Below are positions 28,347-36,620 of a stretch of 64,000 nucleotides of DNA, one piece after another. How positions within the stretch are numbered: position 1 is the stretch's first letter; the number at the start of each line of letters is the position of its first letter. This DNA is from Candidatus Ozemobacteraceae bacterium (GTDB lineage Bacteria > Muiribacteriota > Ozemobacteria > Ozemobacterales > Ozemobacteraceae): the NCBI GenBank assembly GCA_035373905.1, contig DAOSOK010000002.1, positions 62,001-126,000 on the forward strand, given 5' to 3'. The position numbers and the translations under genes are program-made. The notes beneath the pieces were generated by a model. That model worked only from the letters and a program-made list of their open reading frames with translations, was not told the DNA's origin and searched no databases.

Positions 28347-29315
28347 TCACCACTCCAGGAAGCGGTGGACCCAGCCTTCGGGGAGGTCGACGGAGTCGCT
28401 TCCGGTCAGGCCGAACACCTGGGTCTGCTGGAGCGCGACGGAGGCGATCGCCGAGGTGACGACGAAATCTTTCGCCCAGGCGCTCGGGAAGGGCGTCATC
28501 GTGTCGCTGCCCATCCAGCGCTCGAGCATCAGACCGTCGAAATACGCGGCTTCACCCTTGTTCGAGTTCACGGTCAGCTTCACGGTCAGCGTCGCCGCAG
28601 TCGGAAGAAAGAATGCGGCAAAATAGCGCTTCCAGTGTTTGCTGTTTCCCTTGAGCTTTTTCAGTTCGGCCCCATCGCTTTCCCGAATCACGCTGAGAGA
28701 AAATTCGGACGTGGCGTTGACCGGCGGCGACCACCGTCCCCAGTAACTGATCACGTATGTGGCATTACTCGTCAGAAGGTCTTTGTAGATCTTCTGCGTG
28801 GCGGACTTGTTGACGGTCCAGTTTTGCTCGTCGATATTCCAGTAGTCGGGTTTCCCGTCATCTTTCACCGTGACGGAAGCGATGTAAGGATCGGATGTCG
28901 ACGTGGGGAGCCCGTTCGCATCGACATACCCGAAATCATCCTCGAAGCTGGAATTCCGGATGAGATTACGTCGGAATTGCCAGAGATCGCCTGCCGACGA
29001 GGGCAATGCGTCGTTGGGATTCGCCGACGCCTGGGACCAAGCGCTTCTGCGCAGATACCCCTTTTCCGCCAGAAACGATGTCAGGGAGGCGACCGTGCCC
29101 TCTCTCAGGGTGGTCATGAGGGCTTCGGAAGGGTTTTCCTTCAGGACGTAGAGGTCGAACGCGCGGCGAACCGCGTCGAGATTGAGTTTCAGCTCCTGCT
29201 CGGTGTATCGCTTGAGACGCGTGTCCTGCTGAATGACGGCCACGGAGCTGCTCAGCGACAGCATCGTGATGATCATGATCAGGAACAGGAGGGCATACCC
29301 GGAGGATCTCTTCAT
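28347..29315 (-). CDS. pilin-like minor pseudopilin with C-terminal beta domain
   Basis: A 322-aa protein. I chose the ATG at 29315 because it puts a prepilin-type leader and helix at the N-terminus: MKRSSG then YALLFLIMIITMLSLSSSVAV. Cleavage would follow Gly6. The usual Glu at position +5 is missing (Phe), as in GspK/PilX-type minor subunits that sit at a pilus tip. A long helical part follows (to about residue 60), then a large globular domain containing NLIRNSSFEDD and YWNIDEQNW, reminiscent of carbohydrate-binding jelly-roll modules. It is divergent from another pilin-like gene, next to machine A. A tip-adhesin role is inference. Confidence 0.65.
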   Translation of the reverse strand: MKRSSGYALLFLIMIITMLSLSSSVAVIQQDTRLKRYTEQELKLNLDAVRRAFDLYVLKENPSEALMTTLREGTVASLTSFLAEKGYLRRSAWSQASANPNDALPSSAGDLWQFRRNLIRNSSFEDDFGYVDANGLPTSTSDPYIASVTVKDDGKPDYWNIDEQNWTVNKSATQKIYKDLLTSNATYVISYWGRWSPPVNATSEFSLSVIRESDGAELKKLKGNSKHWKRYFAAFFLPTAATLTVKLTVNSNKGEAAYFDGLMLERWMGSDTMTPFPSAWAKDFVVTSAIASVALQQTQVFGLTGSDSVDLPEGWVHRFLEW

Positions 29316-29322
29316 TACCGCA

Positions 29323-29351
29323 AGTATAAAATTCTGAGAAAAAGATGTAAA
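29323..29351 (-). promoter_or_regulatory. sigma70-like promoter very close to the pilin-like start
   Basis: On the minus strand TTTACA (29351-29346), a 17-base spacer and TATACT (29328-29323) each match the consensus at five of six positions. Transcription would begin at about 29316, right at the ATG at 29315, so the mRNA may be leaderless. Confidence 0.55.
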
Positions 29352-29370
29352 GATTCCTCGGATTTGCCGA

Positions 29371-29376
29371 TATAAT
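29371..29376 (+). promoter_or_regulatory. perfect -10 box for the divergent pilin gene
   Basis: TATAAT at 29371-29376 lies 49 bp before the ATG at 29426. The -35 region 17 bases upstream (TAAAGA) is a poor match, so activation by another factor is possible. Confidence 0.4.
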
Positions 29377-29425
29377 TCTGGGTTAATCAAGCTGGCGAAA
29401 ATCCTGAGGCTAAAGTTGAGCTTCC

Positions 29426-30196
29426 ATGGCCACCGGTAAACTTGTGAGAATGACATGCGGAAGAAAGCGGCGTGAAGGTTTCACGCTGCTCGAACTGCTT
29501 GTTGTCGTCGGTATCCTGGCAACGCTCGTTGCTCTCGCTTTGCCGTATTACCAGGATTACATCAACCAGTCCCGCATCACCGCCGCCCAGGCCGATTTGA
29601 CGAGTTATGCAAAAGCCTTGTCTTTGTATGAACAAACTGAAACTACCTACACATCTGACAATTTTTTGCCGTTGATTGGTAAATATATTCAAGATTTTAG
29701 AACGTATTCTGGGCAGGTTAAGCCGAAAGATCCATGGGGCAATGATTATTTGATCGATAAGGTAAATGGTTCTGTCGTTTGCACGGGGATCGATGGTACA
29801 GATCAGACGACGAAGAATGCAGTCCCAGCATCGCCTAATCCGCGTATGCCTCAAGGTGATGACAGTTGCATTACTTACAAGCCTCCGTTCTTCATTTCTT
29901 CGGCCAAGGCTATCAATTCAACAATGGTTGAAGTTGTATTCTCACGGCGTGTTGCATCAGCAACTGCGGCAGTTATGAATGCTGCATTTACCGTGACTGG
30001 ACGTACTACCCTCAATGTTCAGAAAGTATCTGAGACAATATTCCGTGTGACTCTTACAGCCGCGATGGCCAAGGGAACAAATACCGTTAATGTTGCCGAT
30101 ACTATTACAGATGTAAACCTGAAACCTATTGCAGGAGCAACTGCTGACGCAAATCCTGAAACAGGTTGGGTTGGAAAATTTGATTTTACATATTAG
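29426..30196 (+). CDS. type IV pilin / GspG-like protein with C-terminal Ig-like domain
   Basis: A 256-aa protein. The prepilin signal RREG/FTLLELLVVVGILATLVALALPYY is canonical, with Glu at +5. Residues about 95-105 (VKPKDPWGNDYLID) match the conserved DPWG region of GspG-type major pseudopilins. Unusually, about 100 extra residues follow (FISSAKAINSTMVEVVFSRR onward), resembling an SbsA Ig-like domain such as those in the lipoprotein at 6295-11430. From about 29600 the coding sequence is clearly AT-richer than its neighbours, a possible sign of transfer. The start could also be the ATG at 29450. Probably a pilus or pseudopilus subunit for one of the nearby machines. Confidence 0.8.
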   Translation: MATGKLVRMTCGRKRREGFTLLELLVVVGILATLVALALPYYQDYINQSRITAAQADLTSYAKALSLYEQTETTYTSDNFLPLIGKYIQDFRTYSGQVKPKDPWGNDYLIDKVNGSVVCTGIDGTDQTTKNAVPASPNPRMPQGDDSCITYKPPFFISSAKAINSTMVEVVFSRRVASATAAVMNAAFTVTGRTTLNVQKVSETIFRVTLTAAMAKGTNTVNVADTITDVNLKPIAGATADANPETGWVGKFDFTY

Positions 30197-30208
30197 TCTC
30201 CATATCTG

Positions 30209-30733
30209 ATGTGTTACCGGGAAACATTCGTTTTCTTGCCGCCAGGATATCGTTTGAGTCGTGGCGGTTTTTCGCTTGTGGAACTTATTGTGGCGACAAG
30301 CATTATCATCATTCTTTCGCTTGTTGCCGTTTCGATCGGGGACCTGATCAACCAGCGTGACAGGGAAGTGCGGCTTCGGCAGACCCTGCTGGATATGAGA
30401 AGCGCGATCGACCGGTACCGGACGTTCAATAACGGCGCCCTTCCGGCGAATCTCGGCGTTCTTCTCACCGCGACGGATACCGAAGGATTTCCATACCTGC
30501 GCCGGTTTCCCGACAACCCCGTATCGCCGACGTCACCTCCGAAACCCTACTGGCAGATTGCCACGATCACTTACGCCATGGCCACCCAGACGAAATGGTA
30601 TCCCTGGAGCGGCGTTCCGCCATATACGATCGCAACCGATACAACCGTCACGGGCGGTGGCGGCATCGCCGACATCAGGTGCTCCGAGGGCATCGGCACC
30701 GGCCTCAACGGCTACCCCTACGAAGCCTGGTGA
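30209..30733 (+). CDS. type IV pilin-like protein (short)
   Basis: A 174-aa protein with a prepilin signal, LSRGG/FSLVELIVATSIIIILSLVAVSIG, including Glu +5. The leader of about 20 residues is long; a later start is possible but none is better. After the helix, QRDREVRLRQTLLDMRSAIDRYRTFN is typical of the alpha1-C segment of GspG/PilE-like subunits, and LRRFPDNPVSP and PKPYWQI resemble the C-terminal strands. It starts 12 bp after the previous pilin gene and is probably co-transcribed, though its base composition is GC-rich like the rest of the window. Confidence 0.8.
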   Translation: MCYRETFVFLPPGYRLSRGGFSLVELIVATSIIIILSLVAVSIGDLINQRDREVRLRQTLLDMRSAIDRYRTFNNGALPANLGVLLTATDTEGFPYLRRFPDNPVSPTSPPKPYWQIATITYAMATQTKWYPWSGVPPYTIATDTTVTGGGGIADIRCSEGIGTGLNGYPYEAW

Positions 30734-30755
30734 AACACGGTTCACCACCATGATG

Positions 30756-30782
30756 TAGGGGCGGGTCTCAGACCCGCCCCTA
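30756..30782. repeat. TAGGGGCGGG-type palindrome, copy 1
   Basis: TAGGGGCGGGTCT pairs perfectly with AGACCCGCCCCTA across a single central base, giving a 13-bp stem. A close relative with a 15-bp stem lies at 42740-42770. Both sit between convergent genes. The rest of the 140-bp gap holds phrases such as CTTTGTGCCTTGGTGGTGAA, which I have seen in other environmental genomes as intergenic repeats. Confidence 0.75.
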
Positions 30783-30873
30783 TGGATGCACATATATGTA
30801 TGCCTTCATTATGTGCCTTTGTGCCTTGGTGGTGAACTGTTCTCTGTGCCTCGGTGTCTCTGTGGTTCGTTGT

Positions 30874-32223
30874 CTACAGGGGCAGTTTGATCGAGGTCGT
30901 GACGAGGGCTTTGCCTTCCTGGGAGTCGATGAGGGCTTCCCGGATACCGGCGCGGGCGGCTTCGGCGAGGATCTGGCGGGCCAGGATGCCCGATTCGCCC
31001 TGGAGAACCTTCGCAGCGGCTTGGCGGCTCTCGATCGAGGCCTGGTCGTAGAGCATGGTCTTGAGCGTCTCGAACCCGTCGAACCGGCCGGCCCGCCAGC
31101 GCAGAAGCGCGGCCATCGCGCGCTCCTTCGGCTGCGTGATGCGGTCGACGTTCTTGATCAGCTCGTCGAGCTGGGCCGTGAAAAAATCGGCGTGCTTCAG
31201 CATGATGGTGAGCGCGGAAATCCGCAGGTCGGGCTCGTGACGCTGGACGGCGCCGATGATCCAGGGGAGGAAGCCCTCCCAGCCGGCCGACTGGGAGACG
31301 ATGTTCAGCGTCCGCCGCACGATCGGCTCGGGAGCGGCCTGCACGGGGAGATACCGCTCCGCGAGCGGGATCACCTTGTCGGGCGGGATGGAGGCCATGA
31401 TCTCCGAAAGTCCGTTCGCGACCTCCTCGTCGGGCGTCGTGAAATACGTGTTCGTGATCGTCCGGATGCCGGTCGAGTCGCCAAGCTGGGCGAGCACGCG
31501 GGCGGCGACGGCGATGACGCGCGCCTCGGTGTCGGAGAGCATCGTGCAGAGATGGGCGACTTTTCGCGACAGGGGCAGGTTCCCGATGAGGTCGGCCGTG
31601 GCGGCCCGAATCTTGACATCAGGCGAGGCGATGCGACGCAGGATGAGATTCTCGATGTCGGCTTCGGTGATCAGCGGCGCGAGCGCCTTGATCGCCTCGT
31701 TCTGGACACGGGTTGACGAGTCGTGCAGACGCGGCTCGAGATGCTTCCGAAGATCGGGCGGGGCGAGCATGGCGAGGCCCCGGACCGTGTTGGCCCGGAC
31801 CCGGTCGTCCTTGTGCCTGAGATACGGCGTGATCAGCTCGGCTTCCAACCTGAACCGGCCGACCGCGACGACCGCCGTCGCGATGACGTGGGGGTGCGTG
31901 TCCGGCTGGTCCGAGGTGAAGATGCCCCGGATTGCCGTCGCGGCCGTGGGGCCCATCGACGGATCGAGGCGCATCACGACCTCTCTCCGGATGATGTGGT
32001 CGGGATTCTTCAGCAGCTCGACGATCGTCGCGATGCAGGCCTTGGGGTGGTGCGCCACCGCGAGTTTGAGGGCTTTGCGGACGGTTCCGGTGTCGGCGGA
32101 GCGCAGGGCGAGCATGAGCGGCTCGGGATCGTTGGGGTAGAGTTCCAACCATTGCTTCAGGGCGTAATCCGCGAGCTTTGTGTTGTTCGCGGCAAGAAGC
32201 TGGTTGATTTCCGAGATCTGCAT
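30874..32223 (-). CDS. HEAT-repeat protein at the end of pilus machine A operon
   Basis: A 449-aa soluble protein with no signal peptide, built of HEAT repeats throughout (for example HIIRREVVMRLDPSMG, DDRVRANTVRGLAMLAPPD, STRVQNEAIKALAPLIT, SPDVKIRAATADLIGNLP). The ATG at 32223 lies two bases after the stop of the GspF gene, so it is almost certainly co-translated with the pilus genes. HEAT proteins are not a standard part of type II secretion or type IV pilus systems. A cytoplasmic scaffold or regulator binding GspE or GspF is my inference. The last residues (ALVTTSIKLPL) have no recognisable targeting signal. Confidence 0.85.
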   Translation of the reverse strand: MQISEINQLLAANNTKLADYALKQWLELYPNDPEPLMLALRSADTGTVRKALKLAVAHHPKACIATIVELLKNPDHIIRREVVMRLDPSMGPTAATAIRGIFTSDQPDTHPHVIATAVVAVGRFRLEAELITPYLRHKDDRVRANTVRGLAMLAPPDLRKHLEPRLHDSSTRVQNEAIKALAPLITEADIENLILRRIASPDVKIRAATADLIGNLPLSRKVAHLCTMLSDTEARVIAVAARVLAQLGDSTGIRTITNTYFTTPDEEVANGLSEIMASIPPDKVIPLAERYLPVQAAPEPIVRRTLNIVSQSAGWEGFLPWIIGAVQRHEPDLRISALTIMLKHADFFTAQLDELIKNVDRITQPKERAMAALLRWRAGRFDGFETLKTMLYDQASIESRQAAAKVLQGESGILARQILAEAARAGIREALIDSQEGKALVTTSIKLPL

Positions 32224-32225
32224 GT

Positions 32226-33437
32226 TCAGCGGCGCGCGATGAGCTTTGCCATCCCGAAAATCGGAAGATAGAGGGAAATGACTATGCCGCCGATGATGAC
32301 GCCCAGAAAGACGATCAACATCGGCTCTATCAGCGAAGCGAGCGTCTCGACGTTCGAGTGGAACTCGTCTTCGTAATACTCGGCGACGTGCTCGAGCATC
32401 TCGGGCAGGTTGCCGGTCTTCTCGCCGACCATGACCATGCGGTTGAGAAGGTCGGGCAGCCACGGTTCGTGCGCATAGAAGCTCTCGCTCATCGAGGTGC
32501 CGCCCCGGATTGCCTCGGCGGCCTTCTCGACGGCATCACGCACCGGGGCCCGATCGATCGCGGGGGTGATGATCGTGAGCGACGAACTGACGGTGATGCC
32601 GCTGTGGATAAGGATCGCGAAGCTCTTGGCGAAGCCGGCGATCTCGTAGGTGTGGAACATCGGCCCGAAGAGCGGCAGCGACAGGAGGAATCTGTCCCAG
32701 GCGCGGCGGCCGGACGGCGTGCGGATCAGGGCCATGAAGCCGAACACGAGGAGCGCGAACAGAGCTGCCATCGGCAGCGCGTGGCGCGTCAAAACGTCGC
32801 TGATCGAGATCGTCATCTTCGTGATCCAGGGAAGATCGCTTCCGAAGCGCGAGTAGATGTCCTTGAAGCGGGGGACGATGTAGGTCAGGATGGCCCAGGT
32901 GACCAGCATCGACAGCGCCAGCACGAGCAGTGGGTAGGTGAGGGCCTTCTTGATCATTCGGCGCAGCTCGATCTGCTTTTCGATCAGCGAGGTGAGCCTG
33001 AACAGCACCTTGGGCAGCTCGCCCGACTCCTCGCCGACCTGGATCATGTGCAGGTAGGTCGGCTCGAACACGTGCGGATGCGCCTTGAATGCGGCTGCCA
33101 ACCCCGAGCCGCTTTTCACGTCGTCGACGATCGCCTTCAGCACGACGGTCATGGCCGGGTGCGTCGAGCGCTGGGCAAGCATGTCGAGGGTTTCGAGAAT
33201 CGCCACGCCGGCCTTCGCGAGCGTTGCGAACAACTTCGTGAAGTGATACAGCTCACCGAGCGGCACCTTGGGTTTGCCGAAACCGAACGAAAACCCTTCG
33301 GGGGCTTCGGCGATCTTCTCGGGAATGCCGCCCTGCATGCGGATCATCTCCGAGGCTTCGGCCGGGGTCTGCGCCGAGAGGTCCCGGGTTTCGGTCTCGC
33401 CGTTGATGGTGCGGTACGTGACGCGGAATTTCTTCAT
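32226..33437 (-). CDS. GspF/PilC inner-membrane platform protein (machine A)
   Basis: A 403-aa protein of the usual GspF/PilC length and layout: an N-terminal domain (FRVTYRTINGETETRDL), then two copies of the T2SSF domain, each with ExG-type motifs (IQVGEESGELPKVLFRLT at about 130-147, MVGEKTGNLPEMLEHVAEYY at about 333-352) and membrane helices near residues 165-190, 215-235 and 365-390. The protein anchors the ATPase at the membrane and drives pilin polymerisation. It sits ten bases downstream of the PilP-like gene in the gspE-pilMNOP operon. Confidence 0.93.
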   Translation of the reverse strand: MKKFRVTYRTINGETETRDLSAQTPAEASEMIRMQGGIPEKIAEAPEGFSFGFGKPKVPLGELYHFTKLFATLAKAGVAILETLDMLAQRSTHPAMTVVLKAIVDDVKSGSGLAAAFKAHPHVFEPTYLHMIQVGEESGELPKVLFRLTSLIEKQIELRRMIKKALTYPLLVLALSMLVTWAILTYIVPRFKDIYSRFGSDLPWITKMTISISDVLTRHALPMAALFALLVFGFMALIRTPSGRRAWDRFLLSLPLFGPMFHTYEIAGFAKSFAILIHSGITVSSSLTIITPAIDRAPVRDAVEKAAEAIRGGTSMSESFYAHEPWLPDLLNRMVMVGEKTGNLPEMLEHVAEYYEDEFHSNVETLASLIEPMLIVFLGVIIGGIVISLYLPIFGMAKLIARR

Positions 33438-33447
33438 GGCTCGTATT

Positions 33448-34353
33448 CTACCTCGGGCGTCCCGTCGATGTCAGCCCCGCTGCCCCAGCCGTCGGCGACG
33501 CCGTTCCGGATGCCGTGCCTTCCATTGGGAACCAGCGGATTTCCATCTGGGTGCGGTCGGGTTTCTTCCTGAGCATATCGACGATTTCATCGACCTTGCT
33601 GGACTGGGACGCGTTCAGCGGGATGTTCCGGCTCTTGCCGTCCGGTGCTTCGAGATCGATCGATCGCGAAGCGACCTGCTTCATCAGGAAATCGGTCGAC
33701 GGAAGTCCGGCGCCGCTCTCGATCATGAAGGCCCGCGAATCGACCCGCACGAGAGCGAATTTCCGCGCTCCTCGGGTGATGCTCCCGAGATACACGATCT
33801 TCGCCGGCTGAGAGGCCGGCTGGGCGATCGGCTCGGTGCCCGTCGGGAGCGGCGGCGGGACGACAACCTCGGACCCTGGCCAATGGAAAAGGTCACGGGT
33901 GGTCGAGGCGAACGACTCGTGGAGGATGACGCGCGTGATCGGGAGCGGAATCGTCGCCAGTCGCGTTTCCATATCTGTCAGTGTATTTGATATCCCGGCG
34001 AGAAGCTGGCCGATGGGCTGGGTCGGATCGGGGGTGAACGGCTGCCCGGGAGAGGCGGCCGGGGGGGCGACGGGTGAGGGGAAAGCAGCGCCGGGAGGGG
34101 CTGCAGCCGCGGCTGGTGGGGGTGACGACGTTCCCGGGCGAGGTGCGGGAGTCGCCGGCGCCGGCGCTGCCGGGGCGGGGCTGGTGGGCGCCGTTCCGGC
34201 CGCCCGGGCGCCTGGCGCGGCGGTGACGGCGACCGGTGCGACGGCGGGTTTCGCGCGGCGGGAATACGTGATGAAATTGAGCATCAGCAGGATGGCGAAA
34301 ATGGCGAGACCGATCAACGCGCGTTTGTTCTTTTCCAACCACTCGCTATTCAC
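33448..34353 (-). CDS. PilP/GspC-like pilus assembly protein (machine A)
   Basis: A 301-aa protein starting at GTG 34353, inside the end of the PilO gene (8-bp overlap). One N-terminal membrane segment (residues 12-29, LIGLAIFAILLMLNFITYS) is followed by a long Pro/Ala/Gly linker (35-115) and a C-terminal beta-rich region (KIVYLGSITRGARKFALVRV, then RAFMIESGAG), like the homology region of PilP/GspC that contacts the secretin. Position between PilO and GspF supports the call. Sequence similarity to characterised PilP is weak by eye. Confidence 0.65.
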   Translation of the reverse strand: MNSEWLEKNKRALIGLAIFAILLMLNFITYSRRAKPAVAPVAVTAAPGARAAGTAPTSPAPAAPAPATPAPRPGTSSPPPAAAAAPPGAAFPSPVAPPAASPGQPFTPDPTQPIGQLLAGISNTLTDMETRLATIPLPITRVILHESFASTTRDLFHWPGSEVVVPPPLPTGTEPIAQPASQPAKIVYLGSITRGARKFALVRVDSRAFMIESGAGLPSTDFLMKQVASRSIDLEAPDGKSRNIPLNASQSSKVDEIVDMLRKKPDRTQMEIRWFPMEGTASGTASPTAGAAGLTSTGRPR

Positions 34354-34906
34354 GGCGGAACCTCACCTTACAGGCCGCCTTGAAGGCGATGCATCTGCGA
34401 TCGTTGTTGAACGACTGGAACTCGAGGCGTTCGATGAAGATCCCGGCAGGGTGCATCTCGAGCGCATACATCAGGGCCCGCAGGCCGGCGTAGGTGCACT
34501 CGAATCGCGCCTCGAAGGGGAGGGTGGTGAACTCTCCGTCGTCGATACGGGTCTGGTATGAAAGGCCCAGCACGGTGACGCCGGGATGCGCGAGCGCCTT
34601 CTGGAGGTCTTCGACGAACTCGGGCATCGTCTTGTCGCTTCGCGGGGTGAAGCTGGCGTTTTGCAGCAGGGTTTCGATCCGCGCCATTTCGGCGGCGAAC
34701 TGCTGGCTCCGGCTCTGGAGATTGCTGATGAGCGCGAAACCCTCGGATTCGAGCGTCTGCGGGTTCGGGAGCCTGGCCATGATGGCGCGCGCCTGGCTGT
34801 ACTCGGTCCGCAGCTTCGGGAACCACAGAACTCCGATGAGGAACAGCAGCGTGATGCCCGCGCATGACGAGACGAGCAGCAGAACGGCGCGATCTCCGCG
34901 TTTCAT
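34346..34906 (-). CDS. PilO-like pilus assembly protein (machine A)
   Basis: A 186-aa protein with one N-terminal membrane helix (residues 8-28, VLLLVSSCAGITLLFLIGVLW), a coiled-coil stretch (about 30-85) and a ferredoxin-like C-terminal half. The phrase FECTYAGLRALMYALEMHPAG matches the PilO pattern in which a helix follows the strand before the last beta-hairpin (IFIERLEFQSF). PilO pairs with PilN to form the inner-membrane alignment complex. It starts two bases after the PilN gene. Confidence 0.8.
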   Translation of the reverse strand: MKRGDRAVLLLVSSCAGITLLFLIGVLWFPKLRTEYSQARAIMARLPNPQTLESEGFALISNLQSRSQQFAAEMARIETLLQNASFTPRSDKTMPEFVEDLQKALAHPGVTVLGLSYQTRIDDGEFTTLPFEARFECTYAGLRALMYALEMHPAGIFIERLEFQSFNNDRRCIAFKAACKVRFRRE

Positions 34907-34908
34907 GC

Positions 34909-35487
34909 TCAGTCGCCTTCCCTGAACTGGAACACGACCTCGACGATCGTGGAGGCGCGGCCCTGGGTCGTTACGTCGCCCTTGGGGGTGAAGCTGAGAC
35001 CTTCGATGCCGCGCATGGTCGAAAGGTTCATGTAGAGCATGTTGACGGCATCGGCGTTCTCGACGGCGACCGTCATCTTGAAATGGTTGTCGCCGGCGTT
35101 GAAGGTCGCGTCGCCCGTCAGGGCGTTTTCGATCTTCACGATGATCGCCTCGGATGGCAAAGCATCTTCGAGAAGGGCGAACAGGCGCGTCCAGCTCACC
35201 TGGCGGCCGATCATCATCTCGTTGTGCCGGGTGAGCCGCATCTCGAGATCGTCAAGCTGCGCGGAAGAGGGGAGCGCAGCCGCCGCCTGGCTCGCGAACT
35301 CGGTTTGCCGCTTCCTGAGCGCGTCGGCCTGCCGGGTATACTCGCGCTGGGCGCTGGATGCTGAGCTGCTGAGCCACCAGGCGACGACGACGAACGCGAC
35401 CGTCGCGACGAGAAACGCGATGGGGGCTCGCCTGCCGACGTGGATCTGGCGGGAGTCGCGCTGAAGGAACTCGAACGCGGTGGTCAT
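34909..35487 (-). CDS. PilN-like pilus assembly protein (machine A)
   Basis: A 192-aa bitopic protein: short cytoplasmic N-terminus (MTTAFEFLQRDSRQIHVG, which in PilN binds PilM), membrane helix at about 23-42 (IAFLVATVAFVVVAWWLSSS), coiled coil to about residue 95, then a small alpha/beta domain (SWTRLFALLEDALPSEAIIVKIE is the conserved PilN phrase). The start overlaps the PilM stop (ATGA), indicating coupling. Confidence 0.85.
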   Translation of the reverse strand: MTTAFEFLQRDSRQIHVGRRAPIAFLVATVAFVVVAWWLSSSASSAQREYTRQADALRKRQTEFASQAAAALPSSAQLDDLEMRLTRHNEMMIGRQVSWTRLFALLEDALPSEAIIVKIENALTGDATFNAGDNHFKMTVAVENADAVNMLYMNLSTMRGIEGLSFTPKGDVTTQGRASTIVEVVFQFREGD

Positions 35488-36620
35488 GTCGCTGCCATCC
35501 GATCGAGCCGGTCGAGCTTCCAGGGCTGGAGCATCAGGTGACCGAGCAGCGGAATGAAGCCCTGGGCGCCGCCTCTCACGTCGATGCCGGCGAACGCCGA
35601 CGTCAGGCGGCTTCCGAGAACGGATTCGAAACGGGTGACCGAGAGGCCGAGGTTGTCGGCGACGAGCCGGTCGAAGTTGCGCCAGAGAGCGCCGCCGCCC
35701 GAGAGGACGATCTGCCGGTAGGTGGTGTCGGCGGGCACCTCCGCCGCGTGGAGCTGGAGGATGCCGTACAGCTTGTGAAGCCAGGTGGAGAACGTCGATT
35801 CGAGGGCCTTGTAGGCGGGAATCTCGGTCTGCGCCTCCTGCGTCGGGTCGTCGAGCAGGATCAGCTCCTTCATGATCGCCGCCTCGGCGTCGTCGGGCGT
35901 CATCTCGCTGTATTTCGACAGGGCGTTCACGGCGTCCTTCACGCCCACATTGATCAGCTGGATGCGCTTCAATCCGGCGCTGCCGGCGATGCCGATCGTC
36001 GTTGCCTCGTTGCCGAGATGCATCAGGGCGAGCGGGTTGGGGGAGGGGTTCTGGTCGATCTGTTTCCAGAGCGCCGTGGTGCCGATGAACGACGGCTGGA
36101 TCGACATGAGCTGGATTCCGATTCCCTGGAACAGCTGCTCGAGCTCGGCGATCACCCCCTTGGACAGGGCGCAGAAGGGGATCAGGCTGCGGTTGCCGTG
36201 TTGCATGCCGACCTCGAACCGCAGGAAATACTCGCGGAGGGGCATGGGGGCCGTGTTTTGCACTTCGCGCTCGAGGGCGGCGATCGGATTCGCCTTGATG
36301 ATGACGGTCGACAGGTTGAGCGTGCCGATGTGGAACGCCTGGTCGGGCAGGATCAGGGTCGCGTATGTTTCGCGTGGAACGATGCCGTCATACAGAGATT
36401 TTATAGCTGTAACGATACTTGCCTCGCTGAAGAGACATGTCGTCAGGTAGCTCGTGAAAATAATGCCCCGGGGCGCGGGAACGGCGGCCGCCGTCTTGAT
36501 CTTCCACGTCCCGTCCTCCCAGGTGCCGCGCAGCAGCCTGAACCACCGGGTGCCCAGCTCGATCAGGTCTGGCTGAACCCGGGACAGGAGCCACTCGGTG
36601 ATGGTTCGGGTCAGTGACAC
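35484..36620 (-). CDS. PilM/GspL-like actin-fold pilus assembly protein (machine A)
   Basis: A 378-aa protein. The most likely start is GTG at 36620, which lies just inside the end of the gspE gene and keeps the operon coupled. The actin-like fold is visible in PLALMHLGNEATTIGIAGS (phosphate-1/strand region) and IVLSGGGALWRNF (adenosine motif), but the N-terminal nucleotide loop normally reading DIGS is replaced by ELGTRWFRLL, so ATP binding is doubtful. PilM in the cytoplasm links the ATPase/platform to PilN. The separate PilM here contrasts with the fused PilM-PilN of machine B. A/T-ending codons cluster at 36394-36425. Confidence 0.75.
   Translation of the reverse strand: MSLTRTITEWLLSRVQPDLIELGTRWFRLLRGTWEDGTWKIKTAAAVPAPRGIIFTSYLTTCLFSEASIVTAIKSLYDGIVPRETYATLILPDQAFHIGTLNLSTVIIKANPIAALEREVQNTAPMPLREYFLRFEVGMQHGNRSLIPFCALSKGVIAELEQLFQGIGIQLMSIQPSFIGTTALWKQIDQNPSPNPLALMHLGNEATTIGIAGSAGLKRIQLINVGVKDAVNALSKYSEMTPDDAEAAIMKELILLDDPTQEAQTEIPAYKALESTFSTWLHKLYGILQLHAAEVPADTTYRQIVLSGGGALWRNFDRLVADNLGLSVTRFESVLGSRLTSAFAGIDVRGGAQGFIPLLGHLMLQPWKLDRLDRMAAT

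Noticed and set aside
30756..30782. Classical intrinsic terminator
   Set aside because: The stem is strong but no U-run follows on either strand, so I list it as a repeat only.
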